DNA from: Aldehydirespirator sp965200005
GTDB taxonomy: Bacteria; Actinomycetota; Acidimicrobiia; Acidimicrobiales; Aldehydirespiratoraceae
DNA length: 64,000 bases
Assembly (NCBI GenBank): GCA_965200005.1
Contig: OZ241331.1
Coordinates: 2,852,001 to 2,916,000 of the forward strand
Direction of reading: 5' to 3'
Below, piece after piece: positions 9,487 to 18,100 of the stretch. Under the pieces are notes generated by a model. The model was not told the DNA's origin. It did no database searches and worked only from the letters and a program-made list of their open reading frames with translations. Within the stretch, counting starts at the first letter, position 1, and each line of letters begins with the position of its first letter. Position numbers and translations under genes: made by a program.

Positions 9487-10263
9487 TTAGGTAACGGCTA
9501 GGCCACAGCTGTGTCCCGCTGTATAGCCACCATCGACAGGCAGCGCCACGCCCGTAACGAATGAAGCGTCATCAGAGGCGAGGAATAAGGCAGCACCGGC
9601 TATCTCATGGGGCTCGCCAAACCGGCCGAGCTTGTGCTGATCACGGATTCGGTCTGCGGCCTTGCCGAGAAACGGCACAACCGACTCGAACATCGGGGTG
9701 CGGATGAACCCTGGACAGATGGCATTGACCCTGATGCCGAGCCGCCCGTAATCGCAGGCGAGGTTCTTAGTCAGCAAAACTACTCCGCCCTTTGAAGCGT
9801 TATAGGCACTACCACCCTCACAACCCTCAAGCCCCTCGACGCTGGCGATTGTCACGATGCTGCCAGAGCGTGCCTTAATCATCTGGCCAAGCGCTGCCTT
9901 GCACGACAGCATCGTTCCTTTCAGGTTGATGTCAACGACCCGATCCCACTCGGTCTCGGCAAGGTCATGCACGTAGCCGCCGCCAGCTACTCCCGCTGCT
10001 GTCACTAAGACGTCAAGACGACCATGCCTGGTAACGATGTCTGCAACAAGCTCAATCTGCGCCCCGCCGTCACGAACATCAACAACGCGAAACTCACTTG
10101 CCGCAGCCCCCCGTGTGGCGCGAGCCCACTCACTCTCTCCCGGGTTGGCTATATCGGAGCCAACAACGATGCACCCTTCAGCGGCGAATCGTTCTGCCAC
10201 GGCATAACCGATACCCGAAGCTGCACCAGTCACCCATGCCACCTGTCCATCCATCTGCCCCAT
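9487..10263 (-). CDS. Short-chain dehydrogenase/reductase
   Basis: A 258-residue classical SDR when started at the ATG at 10263, which has GGAGG 8 nt upstream. Two upstream ATGs in frame have poor spacing or none. The NAD(P) motif is TGAASGIG, the structural motif is in VTAAGVAGG (an NNAG variant), and the catalytic Ser-Tyr-Lys is seen in TIASVEGLEG...YNASKGG. It ends with the usual GVALPVDGGY segment. It probably oxidises or reduces a hydroxyl/keto group in the surrounding acid catabolism; the substrate cannot be assigned. Confidence 0.88.
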   Translation of the reverse strand: MGQMDGQVAWVTGAASGIGYAVAERFAAEGCIVVGSDIANPGESEWARATRGAAASEFRVVDVRDGGAQIELVADIVTRHGRLDVLVTAAGVAGGGYVHDLAETEWDRVVDINLKGTMLSCKAALGQMIKARSGSIVTIASVEGLEGCEGGSAYNASKGGVVLLTKNLACDYGRLGIRVNAICPGFIRTPMFESVVPFLGKAADRIRDQHKLGRFGEPHEIAGAALFLASDDASFVTGVALPVDGGYTAGHSCGLAVT

Positions 10264-10433
10264 CGCTATATCCTCCATCCTCCCGCGTAGCTCACCAGCA
10301 GCCAGCATCGTCGCAGCGAACACAAACGTCCGACCTGACCAAAACCCTAAGTCTTGACGCCGGTGGGCTAGGCCACACACAACCGCAATGACCCAGCGTC
10401 GTCCGCTACGGCGTCGTCGCTAAGCTTCAACCT

Positions 10434-11039
10434 ATGACGCCTCCCGAGTCCGCCCAAAGAGTCGTGGCCATCAGCCTTGACGGTGTAATTGCCAACTGGG
10501 TCAAGGGTCTCAGATCCCATGTTGCAACCCGCAAGGGAGTAGCCGATCGACAGCTTGACGAGAATGTTTCCTGGGATCTCTCGGAGTGGGGTGTTACAAA
10601 CCCCAAGAAGATGCTCCGTGACTTCCTCGTTTCGCCCATGATGGGACGACTCCACCTGATGGCCGGCGCCGAACAAGGTATTGCCACCTTGCGAGATGCC
10701 GGTTTCGATGTGATGGTCTTGACTCGCCGGCAACGGATGGCTGGCGACGATCAGGCAGATAAGGCCATCGCTCGCCAGACAACCCAGCGTTGGTTTGCTG
10801 AGAAGCCCGAACTGGGTGTCGGTGATGACGACATTGTCTTCACCGACGATCCGGTCTCGGCCTCAGCGGACATCTGGATTGACGACTCACCTCAACGAGC
10901 CGAGCGCCTACTGGCTGCAGGCAAGGAAGTGTGGCTGCTGCCACGTCCCTGGAACCGCAAGGCCTGCAAGCACCCTGAAGTCAACATCCTCTATGACGGC
11001 TGGGATTCAATCGGCGACCTGATCTCGCAGGCTCGCTAG
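10434..11039 (+). CDS. HAD-fold 5'(3')-deoxyribonucleotidase-like protein lacking the nucleophile
   Basis: A 201-residue protein resembling the 5'-nucleotidase C group of the HAD superfamily. Motif I should read DxDGV with the first Asp as nucleophile. Here it is S14-L-D16-G-V, so the nucleophile is serine while the acid/base Asp is kept. Later motifs remain: VLTRRQ (motif II region) and WIDDSPQRAERL (motif IV), plus VWLLPRPWN. Either the protein is catalytically dead or altered and serves a binding role, or another residue substitutes (inference). It stands alone, followed by a strong hairpin. Confidence 0.7.
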   Translation: MTPPESAQRVVAISLDGVIANWVKGLRSHVATRKGVADRQLDENVSWDLSEWGVTNPKKMLRDFLVSPMMGRLHLMAGAEQGIATLRDAGFDVMVLTRRQRMAGDDQADKAIARQTTQRWFAEKPELGVGDDDIVFTDDPVSASADIWIDDSPQRAERLLAAGKEVWLLPRPWNRKACKHPEVNILYDGWDSIGDLISQAR

Positions 11040-11062
11040 ACAACCGATCAGCGACATTCACT

Positions 11063-11089
11063 TTGGGCCCGGACTAAGTCCGGGCCCAA
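11063..11089 (+). terminator. Perfect 12-bp hairpin, probable transcription terminator
   Basis: TTGGGCCCGGAC (11063-11074), loop TAA, then its exact complement (11078-11089). The stem lies 23 bp after the stop of the nucleotidase-like gene, the expected place for a terminator. There is no clear T run after it, so it may be an L-shaped actinobacterial terminator or an RNA-stability element. Confidence 0.65.
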
Positions 11090-11245
11090 GATCTTAAGCC
11101 CTCAAATGCGGCCCGGCCTGGCCGTGTTGTCACACCCTCTGGACACAATCAAGTGGTGATTGCCACCTAGATCGGTTGGCACCCACATCCCTTGCAGCCA
11201 GGATCAACCGGCGGCCAGCTATCGAATCATGAAAGGCCTCCGCCG

Positions 11246-12115
11246 GTGCCCCCCGACGGAAATGATCTAAGTGCTCTCTCAGAGTGCGCGCTGCATCTCG
11301 GACATGGCTCTGTCGTAGTTCAGATGCGCGACGGCACCCCCCAACAACTCAACACTCATCACCACCTTGCAGCTCCGCTGCTGGGTGTGACCTGCCCGCC
11401 CGGCACGACTGCAGTAGCGGCAGCCGTCGACAGTTCAGTGCATGGAGATGCTCGCCAATCACAGGCCGCACTCGTCTCACTTGCAGTCAACCGCGACCAC
11501 GAGGCTGCGGTCAGCTACATGGCTTCGCCCGAAGCAGAGTTAGGTGTTCTCGAAGTCTTGGGCGGGCCCTTGGTCGACATGGCGTTGCGCTCCCTGGGTG
11601 TGGCAACCATGCCGTGTGATGCTCCCGTGACATGGCTGGGTGACGGGATATTCGTGAGCAACCTCGCGACGGTCCTCGATGGCGGATGCACTTCGTTGTC
11701 GTGGGACTTGGTGGCCTCCCTTCACCCGTTGGCCCCAGAGGGACAACCCGTTAGCCCTCAAGAACTCCACGAGGTGCGGCACGGCTTTGCACGCCGCTGG
11801 TCGTGGCGCTTGCTGCGTCATGACGCCATGCACTCACATAAGGCGGCGTGCTCTGGCGAGGAGCCGACCTTGCTGTTGCCCTGGTTGACTCCGGCAGTTG
11901 CCGCATGGCTTGACGACGGAGCGTTTGCCCGAATGCTGCTAGCCAGCCTGCCATACGTTCCCGAGACTCAAGCGGCAGCCTTTGAGTCAATCAGATTGCG
12001 AGATCCCCAGTTAGCGATCCAACTGGAACAAGCACTCGCAGATGTGTGCGGTGTCACCGGTCGGATCAGTCAATGCGGGAGTCGATATTGCGAGCGATTA
12101 GGATTCCCGCCGTGA
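11246..12115 (+). CDS. Uncharacterised protein upstream of CarD
   Basis: I do not recognise this protein. From the GTG at 11246 it has 289 residues. A TTG at 11192 would add 18, and AAAGG lies about 12 nt before the GTG. It is soluble-looking, with no signal peptide or membrane helix. It contains several Trp/Leu/Ala-rich stretches (LSWDLVASLHPLAPEG, ARRWSWRLLRHDA) and ends with CGSRYCERLGF. The region around LGHGSVVVQMRDG to DSSVHGDARQSQAALVSLAVN could be a beta-rich domain. Its stop overlaps the carD start (TGATG), so the two are translated together. Confidence 0.6.
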   Translation: MPPDGNDLSALSECALHLGHGSVVVQMRDGTPQQLNTHHHLAAPLLGVTCPPGTTAVAAAVDSSVHGDARQSQAALVSLAVNRDHEAAVSYMASPEAELGVLEVLGGPLVDMALRSLGVATMPCDAPVTWLGDGIFVSNLATVLDGGCTSLSWDLVASLHPLAPEGQPVSPQELHEVRHGFARRWSWRLLRHDAMHSHKAACSGEEPTLLLPWLTPAVAAWLDDGAFARMLLASLPYVPETQAAAFESIRLRDPQLAIQLEQALADVCGVTGRISQCGSRYCERLGFPP

Positions 12116-12591
12116 TGTTCAAGGTTGGTGACAGGGTCGTCTATCCCCATCATGGTGCTGCTGAAGTGATTCGGCTTGAGAACCGCACAGTTAGAGGCGA
12201 AGAGTTCGAGTGCCTGGTGTTGCGCATGACTCACGGTGACATGACCGTTTCAGTGCCAATCGACAAGGTCGAAGATGTCGGCATGCGCTGGCCCATCGAC
12301 ACTGAAGATGTCGATGACCTCTTCGAGGTTCTGGCCCGGCGGGATGTGCGGGAGCCCGCCAACTGGTCGCGCCGTTACAAGAACCATCAGGAAAAGCTGA
12401 AGTCAGGCGACGTTTACCAGGTGGCTGAAGTAGTACGCAACCTTGCGCTGCGGGAGCGGGTCAAGGGCCTGTCGGCAGGCGAGAAGACTCTCTATAACAC
12501 GGCGCGCAGCGTGCTCGTGTCGGAGTTGTCATTCGCACTTGATGTCACCGAAGACGAAGCTTCAGATCGCGTAGACGTCGTACTCGAGTGA
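12115..12591 (+). CDS. carD: CarD-type RNA polymerase-binding transcription regulator
   Basis: A 158-residue protein starting MFKVGDRVVYPHHG, the hallmark of the CarD/CdnL N-terminal Tudor-like domain that binds the RNA polymerase beta subunit. A helical C-terminal domain (about 70-158) with RYKNHQEKLKSGD and YQVAEVVRNLALRE contacts promoter DNA. In mycobacteria CarD stabilises open complexes at rRNA and other promoters. The ATG at 12115 is chosen because of this conserved start; in-frame codons upstream overlap the preceding gene. The ispD/ispF genes often next to carD in actinomycetes are not here. Confidence 0.93.
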   Translation: MFKVGDRVVYPHHGAAEVIRLENRTVRGEEFECLVLRMTHGDMTVSVPIDKVEDVGMRWPIDTEDVDDLFEVLARRDVREPANWSRRYKNHQEKLKSGDVYQVAEVVRNLALRERVKGLSAGEKTLYNTARSVLVSELSFALDVTEDEASDRVDVVLE

Positions 12592-12647
12592 TGTCGTCTA
12601 GGGCCTAACTGTTGGGATAGAAGCCGACTCGCGAGAAGGTAGTTGAC

Positions 12648-13457
12648 TTAGCGGACTAACCCGCCTCCATCAACAATTAGAGACTGGCCGTTTACCGTGC
12701 TGGCCGAGTCTGAAGCCAGCCAGACAGCTGTTTCGGCAACCTCGTCAGCGGTGAGCAGGCGGCCACCGATATTGGTTGAGGCGATCAGCTTCTTGATCCC
12801 AGGGTCATCGCCAATGAAGCGACGGATCATTGGAGTGTCAGTCGACCCTGGCAACACTGCGTTGACCCTGATGCCACGCCTCGCGTACTCCTGAGCGGCT
12901 GCCTTTGTGAGGCCAACCACACCGTGCTTTGCAGCGGTGTAGTGCGGTTGCCCCGGAGCTGCAACCACTCCTGCTCCCGACGATGTGTTCACTATCGCGC
13001 CACGCCCGCGTGCTGCCATGTGGGCAAGCTCATGCTTCATGCACAAGAACACGCTTGTGAGATTCACCGAGATCATGCGGTCCCAGCGAGCAGCGTCTAG
13101 CTCATGAAACGCGCTCATTGAATCTGAAATCCCAGCATTGTTGAACGCAATGTCAAGGCGTCCATGCTCAGCGACAATCCTCTCAATCATGGCTGAGACT
13201 GCTGACTCTTCGGTCACATCCAGCTTGAGAGCAGTCGCCCGCGTCACGGAGCACTTGCTGTTGATCTCGGCAACGGTTCGCCCAACGCCGTCGGCATCAA
13301 GGTCTGCAGCGATGACATGATCTGCTCCTTGCTGCACGAACTGGCGAGCTGCGGCGGCTCCGATGCCACCAGCGGCTCCAGTAACTAGAACGACCTTGTT
13401 GTCGGTAAGCCCTAGCGCCGCACCTGCAGATTCGGTCTCAGGACTCGAATCTGACAT
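12648..13457 (-). CDS. Short-chain dehydrogenase/reductase
   Basis: A 269-residue classical SDR: cofactor motif TGAAGGIG, NNAG in FNNAGISD, catalytic Ser in NTSSGAG and Tyr-Lys in YTAAKHG, closing with NGQSLIVDGGG. The sequence resembles cyclohexanol- and 3-oxoacyl-type dehydrogenases. It follows the thiolase gene by 3 bp on the same strand, so the pair likely performs the last oxidation and thiolytic steps of a beta-oxidation-like route (inference). Confidence 0.88.
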   Translation of the reverse strand: MSDSSPETESAGAALGLTDNKVVLVTGAAGGIGAAAARQFVQQGADHVIAADLDADGVGRTVAEINSKCSVTRATALKLDVTEESAVSAMIERIVAEHGRLDIAFNNAGISDSMSAFHELDAARWDRMISVNLTSVFLCMKHELAHMAARGRGAIVNTSSGAGVVAAPGQPHYTAAKHGVVGLTKAAAQEYARRGIRVNAVLPGSTDTPMIRRFIGDDPGIKKLIASTNIGGRLLTADEVAETAVWLASDSASTVNGQSLIVDGGGLVR

Positions 13458-13460
13458 CTC

Positions 13461-14612
13461 CTAGAGCCGCTCGATGATGGTGACGTTGGCTTGTCCTCCA
13501 CCCTCACACATCGTCTGGAATCCCCAACGACCGCCAGTGCGCTCAAGTTCGTTAAGCAGGGTTGTCATTAGCTTGGCGCCACTGCATCCCAGCGGGTGAC
13601 CCAAGGCGATAGCACCGCCGTTGACGTTCACTTTCTCGTGTGGAACATCATGCTCGTGCATCCATGCCAGCGGGACGGAAGCAAACGCTTCGTTGCACTC
13701 AAAGAGGTCGAAATCATCGATCGTCATGCCGGTGCGTTCCAGAGCGTATGCAGTAGCCGGAATCGGGCCGGTGAGCATGTAAATCGGATCATCGGCGCGC
13801 ACCGAAATGTGGTGAATCCTGGCGCGTGGGGTCAATTGATGTTCAGCAACCGCACGTTCTGAAGCCAGCAGCAACACTGCGGCACCGTCACTTATCTGAC
13901 TTGAAACAGCTGCTGTAAGGCGTCCGCCCTCGCGCAACGGTTGCAGTTTCTGCATGCTTTCCAGCGAAGTGTCGCGTCGTGGCCCTTCATCTACTTTGAC
14001 TCCGGCCACTGGCTCGACTTCCGCGTCGAAGCGGCCCTCGTCAATGGCACGCACGGCTCGACGATGGCTTGCAAGCGCGAATTCTTCCATGTCTTCGCTG
14101 CTGATGTCCCACTTCTCGGCAATCAACTCGGCACCACGGAACTGTGACACCTCCTGGATGCCGTAGCGCTCAACCCAACCTTCAGAGTCAAAAAATGGAG
14201 ATGGGAATCCGAGCTTGTATCCGGCAATTACGGCAGTCGCGATCGGCACCATCGACATGTTCTGGACACCGCCGGCGACTACCAAGTCGTTGACACCAGC
14301 CATAACAGCCATCGCCCCAAAGCTCACAGCCTGCTGTCCAGACCCGCATTGTCGATCCACTGTCACGCCTGGAATTGCCTCGGGAAGTCCCGCTGCTAGC
14401 CAGCAAGTACGTGCAATGTCACCCGCATTGGGCCCAACATTGTCGAGATTGCCCATGATGACATCTTCGACAGCTAAGGGATCTATACCAGTGCGCCGGA
14501 TGAGTCCCTTTATTGCCGCTGCACCGAGATCCGCTGGATGCACCTCTGCGAGACCGCCGCCACGGCGACCTGTCGGTGTCCTTACGGCATCAATAATGTA
14601 AGCCTCACCCAT
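13461..14612 (-). CDS. Thiolase (acetyl-CoA acyltransferase)
   Basis: A 383-residue thiolase from the ATG at 14612, which has AAGGAG 6 nt upstream and gives the normal start MGEAYIIDAVRTP. The nucleophilic Cys is in VDRQCGSGQQA, the His in GGAIALGHPLGCSGAK, and the second active-site Cys in MCEGGGQANVTIIERL. It splits 3-ketoacyl-CoA or forms acetoacetyl-CoA. It is cotranscribed with the SDR gene downstream. The chain length handled is unknown. Confidence 0.93.
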   Translation of the reverse strand: MGEAYIIDAVRTPTGRRGGGLAEVHPADLGAAAIKGLIRRTGIDPLAVEDVIMGNLDNVGPNAGDIARTCWLAAGLPEAIPGVTVDRQCGSGQQAVSFGAMAVMAGVNDLVVAGGVQNMSMVPIATAVIAGYKLGFPSPFFDSEGWVERYGIQEVSQFRGAELIAEKWDISSEDMEEFALASHRRAVRAIDEGRFDAEVEPVAGVKVDEGPRRDTSLESMQKLQPLREGGRLTAAVSSQISDGAAVLLLASERAVAEHQLTPRARIHHISVRADDPIYMLTGPIPATAYALERTGMTIDDFDLFECNEAFASVPLAWMHEHDVPHEKVNVNGGAIALGHPLGCSGAKLMTTLLNELERTGGRWGFQTMCEGGGQANVTIIERL

Positions 14613-15036
14613 CACAGACTCCTTGCGTTTCCATTTGCCACATTTCCTAGGGCTCCCTGCTGTACCCGCCTGACACAACCAAGGTGCAACAACGTGTGAT
14701 GCGATCATGTCGCCGGGACAGACTCATACTGCCGGAACACTATTCGATTTGAGCGGCGAACGGTCACGGTACGGACTGACTGCAATTCGGGGCACACCAG
14801 AGACGTGGCTATACGTGGCTAGTTGCGCTCCGATGCAGCATCACCACAGTTATTCGATTAAGCCAAGCAATGTCGGGCAGTCTCAATCAGCGGTCAGAGC
14901 CAAGAACGACTTCAAGTGAGGAGATAGCATCTTCCTAATCCGGTAAGCACATCTGCGCTATTGCACACTTCTCAATGATTGCCACTATGATCAAACTGAG
15001 TTCACAGGATCTTGCGCATCTGTGACTCATTTGGAC
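14613..15036. other. Intergenic region without a supported gene
   Basis: About 420 bp between the thiolase start and the DUF3467 gene. The open frame around 14707-14919 has no ribosome site, no recognisable domain and unusual composition, so I do not call it. The region should hold the thiolase promoter, but I see no clear consensus boxes for it. Confidence 0.5.
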
Positions 15037-15050
15037 TATAGTACAACATA
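15037..15050 (+). promoter_or_regulatory. -10 element of a probable leaderless promoter
   Basis: TATAGT (15037-15042) lies 7 nt before the ATG at 15050, so transcription is predicted to begin at the start codon itself. There is no purine-rich ribosome site before this ATG. A weak TTGCGC sits 19 bp upstream. Leaderless transcripts are common in actinomycetes. Confidence 0.55.
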
Positions 15051-15343
15051 TGATATCAGACGATACTGTCGTGAATATCACGCTGAATGACGCTGTGCCG
15101 GCCGGCGGCGCGTACGCCAATGGCGTACTGGTGTGGAACACATCTCACGAGTTCACGGTCGACTTCACCTCGCAACGTGGACCCACTTCAAGCGGTGAAG
15201 CACTTGACGTGCTCATCGTGGCACGGGTGAAGATCCCCGCGAGCGCGATGTTTCAGATCGTGCGGACCATGTCGGCCAACATCGGGCGTTACGAGCATCA
15301 ACACGGCCGTATCACTCCGAGACCCCCGAAGGATGCGCCATGA
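15050..15343 (+). CDS. DUF3467-domain protein
   Basis: A 97-residue protein. The pattern YANGVLVWNTSHEFTVDF followed by ARVKIPASAMFQIVRTMSANI is typical of the small DUF3467 family (YaN...EF..DF, then a P-x4-K-x-L/I helix). Members occur widely in bacteria and archaea; function is unknown. It shares an ATGA overlap with a 56-codon reading frame downstream, so the two probably form a unit. Confidence 0.8.
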   Translation: MISDDTVVNITLNDAVPAGGAYANGVLVWNTSHEFTVDFTSQRGPTSSGEALDVLIVARVKIPASAMFQIVRTMSANIGRYEHQHGRITPRPPKDAP

Positions 15344-15510
15344 GGAGAAGTGGCGACGCGGCGTTTCGCAACTCGGGACGCTTCGCCTACAGCGTTCGAG
15401 TCGACGACCCTTGTGTTTCGATTGGACTGCCTGACGATCGCGTAGACCCAGTGGAAGTGCGGCGAGAGTTCGAAGAGTGGATGGCTCGACGCATACCACC
15501 TGAGCCCTAA
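15340..15510 (+). CDS. Small protein (56 residues) coupled to DUF3467 gene
   Basis: An ATG overlaps the DUF3467 stop (ATGA, 15340-15343) and the frame runs 56 codons to TAA. The product starts MRRSGDAAFRNSGRFAYSV, contains VDDPCVSIGLPDD and ends with a charged helix (VRREFEEWMARRIPP). I do not recognise it. The translational overlap and the protein-like composition support a real gene, perhaps a partner of the DUF3467 protein (inference). Confidence 0.55.
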   Translation: MRRSGDAAFRNSGRFAYSVRVDDPCVSIGLPDDRVDPVEVRREFEEWMARRIPPEP

Positions 15511-15587
15511 GTCCTAAGCCCTGCGTCCTTCGCGCTGCCAGAGGAGTAGCCCCTAGCGAGTTGGCTGCGGTGTGGTCGCGAGCCCAT

Positions 15588-16691
15588 CTACTGGAAGTGC
15601 GGGATCACCTCCGAACCCATTAGCTCAATCGTTTGCATGACCTTGTCATGGGGGATCCTGTAGGGATTGAACAGGCAGAACACGACGTCACATCCGGTTG
15701 CCTCATAGGCGCGGAACATCTCAATGGCGCGTTCGGGATCGCCACAAACACACGCGTTTGTGTCCATCAGAAAGTCCATTGTGAGATGCTCGATGGAACC
15801 ATCCTCAACATGATCTGCCGTGCTTGCCAGATAGTCGTAAGTCCCGAGTTCTGCTTCCATCTCACGCAACCATTGCGCAACAGATCCGATCAGACGAGCA
15901 CCGGTCTTCGGATACCACTCAAACGACTCTGCAGAGATTTGAAGTGACTCTTGCATTGTCGGTGCCACGTTCACCATCGTAAATGTGGCGGCACGATCAT
16001 TTATGAACGCGCCAATTGGATCCACACACTCTGCAATTCCCTGACGATAAATGCCGATGCGACGAGCTAACTCTTCAGGAGGTGTACCCACCGAAAACGA
16101 CAGCAGTCCGAGGCCCGCGAGCCCGATAGTGCGATGCCCGCCATCGGAACTTGTGGCGGCCCAAATCGGCGGGTGAGGGCGCTGCAACGGCTTAGGTAAG
16201 ACGCGACGTTTCGGCACCTGCCAGTGCTTGCCAGACCACTCAACTTCATCTTGAGACATCGCAGCAACAGCCAACTGAAGAGCCTCGTGCCACATCTCTC
16301 GTGTGTCACCTGGATGGATGCCGAACCCTTCTAATTCAGTACGGGTCGCTGACCTCCCAGTGCCGAACTCAACCCGCCCATTTGACAACAAGTCAAGCAC
16401 TGCAACTGACTCCGCTGTGCGTGTTGGATGGTTGTAGGGCTTGGGCATGAGGCGAACCCCATATCCGAGTCTCAGGTTCTTGGTTACGGCTGCGAGGTGA
16501 CCGTAGAGAACTTCAGGATTAGAGCAGTGTGAGAACTCCTCGAGGAAGTGATGCTCAACCGTCCACACTGAATGGAAGCCAACCCGATCCCCGAGTTGCA
16601 CCTGTTCCACGACTTCTTGATAGGCGCGGTGCTCGCTGTCGCGCGACCACGGGCGAGCAACAGGAATCTCATAGAACATGGCGAACTTCAC
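15588..16691 (-). CDS. LLM-class flavin-dependent oxidoreductase
   Basis: A 367-residue bacterial luciferase-like protein beginning MKFAMFYEIPVARPW. It shows VGFHSVWTVEHHFLEEFSH, LRLGYGVRLMP and the GRVEFGTGRSATRTELEGFG stretch, all usual in LLM monooxygenases of the alkanal/limonene type. It probably uses FMNH2 or F420H2; the substrate is unknown. It is divergent from an acyl-CoA dehydrogenase gene with about 140 bp between. Confidence 0.85.
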   Translation of the reverse strand: MKFAMFYEIPVARPWSRDSEHRAYQEVVEQVQLGDRVGFHSVWTVEHHFLEEFSHCSNPEVLYGHLAAVTKNLRLGYGVRLMPKPYNHPTRTAESVAVLDLLSNGRVEFGTGRSATRTELEGFGIHPGDTREMWHEALQLAVAAMSQDEVEWSGKHWQVPKRRVLPKPLQRPHPPIWAATSSDGGHRTIGLAGLGLLSFSVGTPPEELARRIGIYRQGIAECVDPIGAFINDRAATFTMVNVAPTMQESLQISAESFEWYPKTGARLIGSVAQWLREMEAELGTYDYLASTADHVEDGSIEHLTMDFLMDTNACVCGDPERAIEMFRAYEATGCDVVFCLFNPYRIPHDKVMQTIELMGSEVIPHFQ

Positions 16692-16831
16692 GGTGTTGTT
16701 CTCCTACCCGCTGACCTGTGCTGGATTTGAAGCACGTTGGAGGTTGTGTGGTCTGCCATAGCTGTGAGTGCCCGATGGTGGCGACCACGCCGTAGCGTTC
16801 CGTGAGTCTCCCCGGTGCCCCCGAGAGGGTA

Positions 16832-18094
16832 ATGGTCTTGAACGGCAGCCGCCCCGATCCCGACGACACTCCCAACAGGCCACAGTCGCCTCAGCTGGAA
16901 TCCCGAGACAGCTTCCTTAGCCGAGTTCGTGATTGGTACGAACGCCACGCCACGCCCCGCCGCGACGATGACCTCTGGAGCGTGCCTGCCTATGTTGACG
17001 CGGCGAGGGCCCGCGACTATTTCGAAGGTTGCCGGCGCTGGCAGGCGACGCTGTTCGAGCATGGCTTGACGGGGCTGAGTTGGCTGCGCGCCTATGGGGG
17101 CGTCGGCGCTCCGGCCTGGCAGGCTCGGATTCACGCCGAGATCGCATCTGGCTATGAGGAGTCGCCTGGGTTCTTGGGCGCCACCATTGCCATGCTCGGG
17201 CCCACGCTTTTGCGACACGGCAGCGAAGACCAGAAGCGTCACTTCCTGCCGCGGTTGCTATCTGGCGAATACGCGTTCTGCCAGCTGTTCAGTGAACCCG
17301 GTGCGGGTAGCGACCTAGCAAGCCTGGCAATGCGAGCCGAGCAAGACGGTGATGCGTTCGTGTTGACTGGGCAGAAAGTGTGGAACTCTCAGGCACAGTT
17401 CTGTAACTGGGGATTCGCCCTAGTACGTACCGATCCCGACGCTCCTAAGCATCACGGGATCACCTTCCTGCTCGTTGACATGTCAACTCGGGGCATTGAA
17501 GCTCGGCCGCTTGTACAGATGAACGGTGCTGCGCATTTCAATGAGGTGTTCTTCGATGCGGTTCGGGTACCGGCAGCAAATGTGGTGGGAGAAGTCAACC
17601 GGGGCTGGGCTCCGGCTCGCACAGTGTTGTTGAACGAGTCGGCGTTTATCGGCGATGGCACCCGCCGCGGTGCCCTTGAGTCGCTTACTGAACTAGCACG
17701 CCTTAATGGTCGAAGCGACGATGATCTCATACGTCATCGTCTCGCCGACATCTGGGCTCGTGAGCATGTTGGTCAGTGGATGGGCACGACAATCCAGCGA
17801 GCGGTGCGGCGTGGCGAACGACCACCCATTGATCCCGCTCTTATGAAACTCTTCGCGGCCGAGTCGAAGCGTCGCAGTTCACAGTTAGCGGCAGAGATCG
17901 GTGCGATGTCAGTTGTTGCGGATCTAGGCGCGCCCTCCAGGTGGGCACGCCATGAACTGATGAGTCGTTTCGCGGTTTCTATTGGTGGAGGCACCAACGA
18001 AGTCATGCGAAACAACCTCTCAGAGCGCGCCCTCGGACTGCCTAGAGAACCTCGCTTGCCACGAGAAACGCCCTGGCGAGATATTCCCCGCTAG
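16832..18094 (+). CDS. Acyl-CoA dehydrogenase
   Basis: A 420-residue flavoprotein when started at the ATG at 16832; a GTG at 16802 would add ten residues. Helical N-terminal domain, then the FAD/substrate motif CQLFSEPGAGSDLA with KVWNSQA, a beta domain, and a C-terminal helical domain ending in SIGGGTNEVMRNNLSERALGLPRE, where the family keeps its FAD-contacting residues. It introduces an alpha,beta double bond into an acyl-CoA and passes electrons to ETF. Its stop is 6 bp from the convergent CadI-like gene. Confidence 0.88.
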   Translation: MVLNGSRPDPDDTPNRPQSPQLESRDSFLSRVRDWYERHATPRRDDDLWSVPAYVDAARARDYFEGCRRWQATLFEHGLTGLSWLRAYGGVGAPAWQARIHAEIASGYEESPGFLGATIAMLGPTLLRHGSEDQKRHFLPRLLSGEYAFCQLFSEPGAGSDLASLAMRAEQDGDAFVLTGQKVWNSQAQFCNWGFALVRTDPDAPKHHGITFLLVDMSTRGIEARPLVQMNGAAHFNEVFFDAVRVPAANVVGEVNRGWAPARTVLLNESAFIGDGTRRGALESLTELARLNGRSDDDLIRHRLADIWAREHVGQWMGTTIQRAVRRGERPPIDPALMKLFAAESKRRSSQLAAEIGAMSVVADLGAPSRWARHELMSRFAVSIGGGTNEVMRNNLSERALGLPREPRLPRETPWRDIPR

Positions 18095-18100
18095 CGCGCC

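Noticed and set aside
14707..14919. 70-codon plus-strand frame before the DUF3467 gene
   Set aside because: It has no ribosome site, no recognisable domain and poor codon character; it overlaps the expected thiolase promoter.
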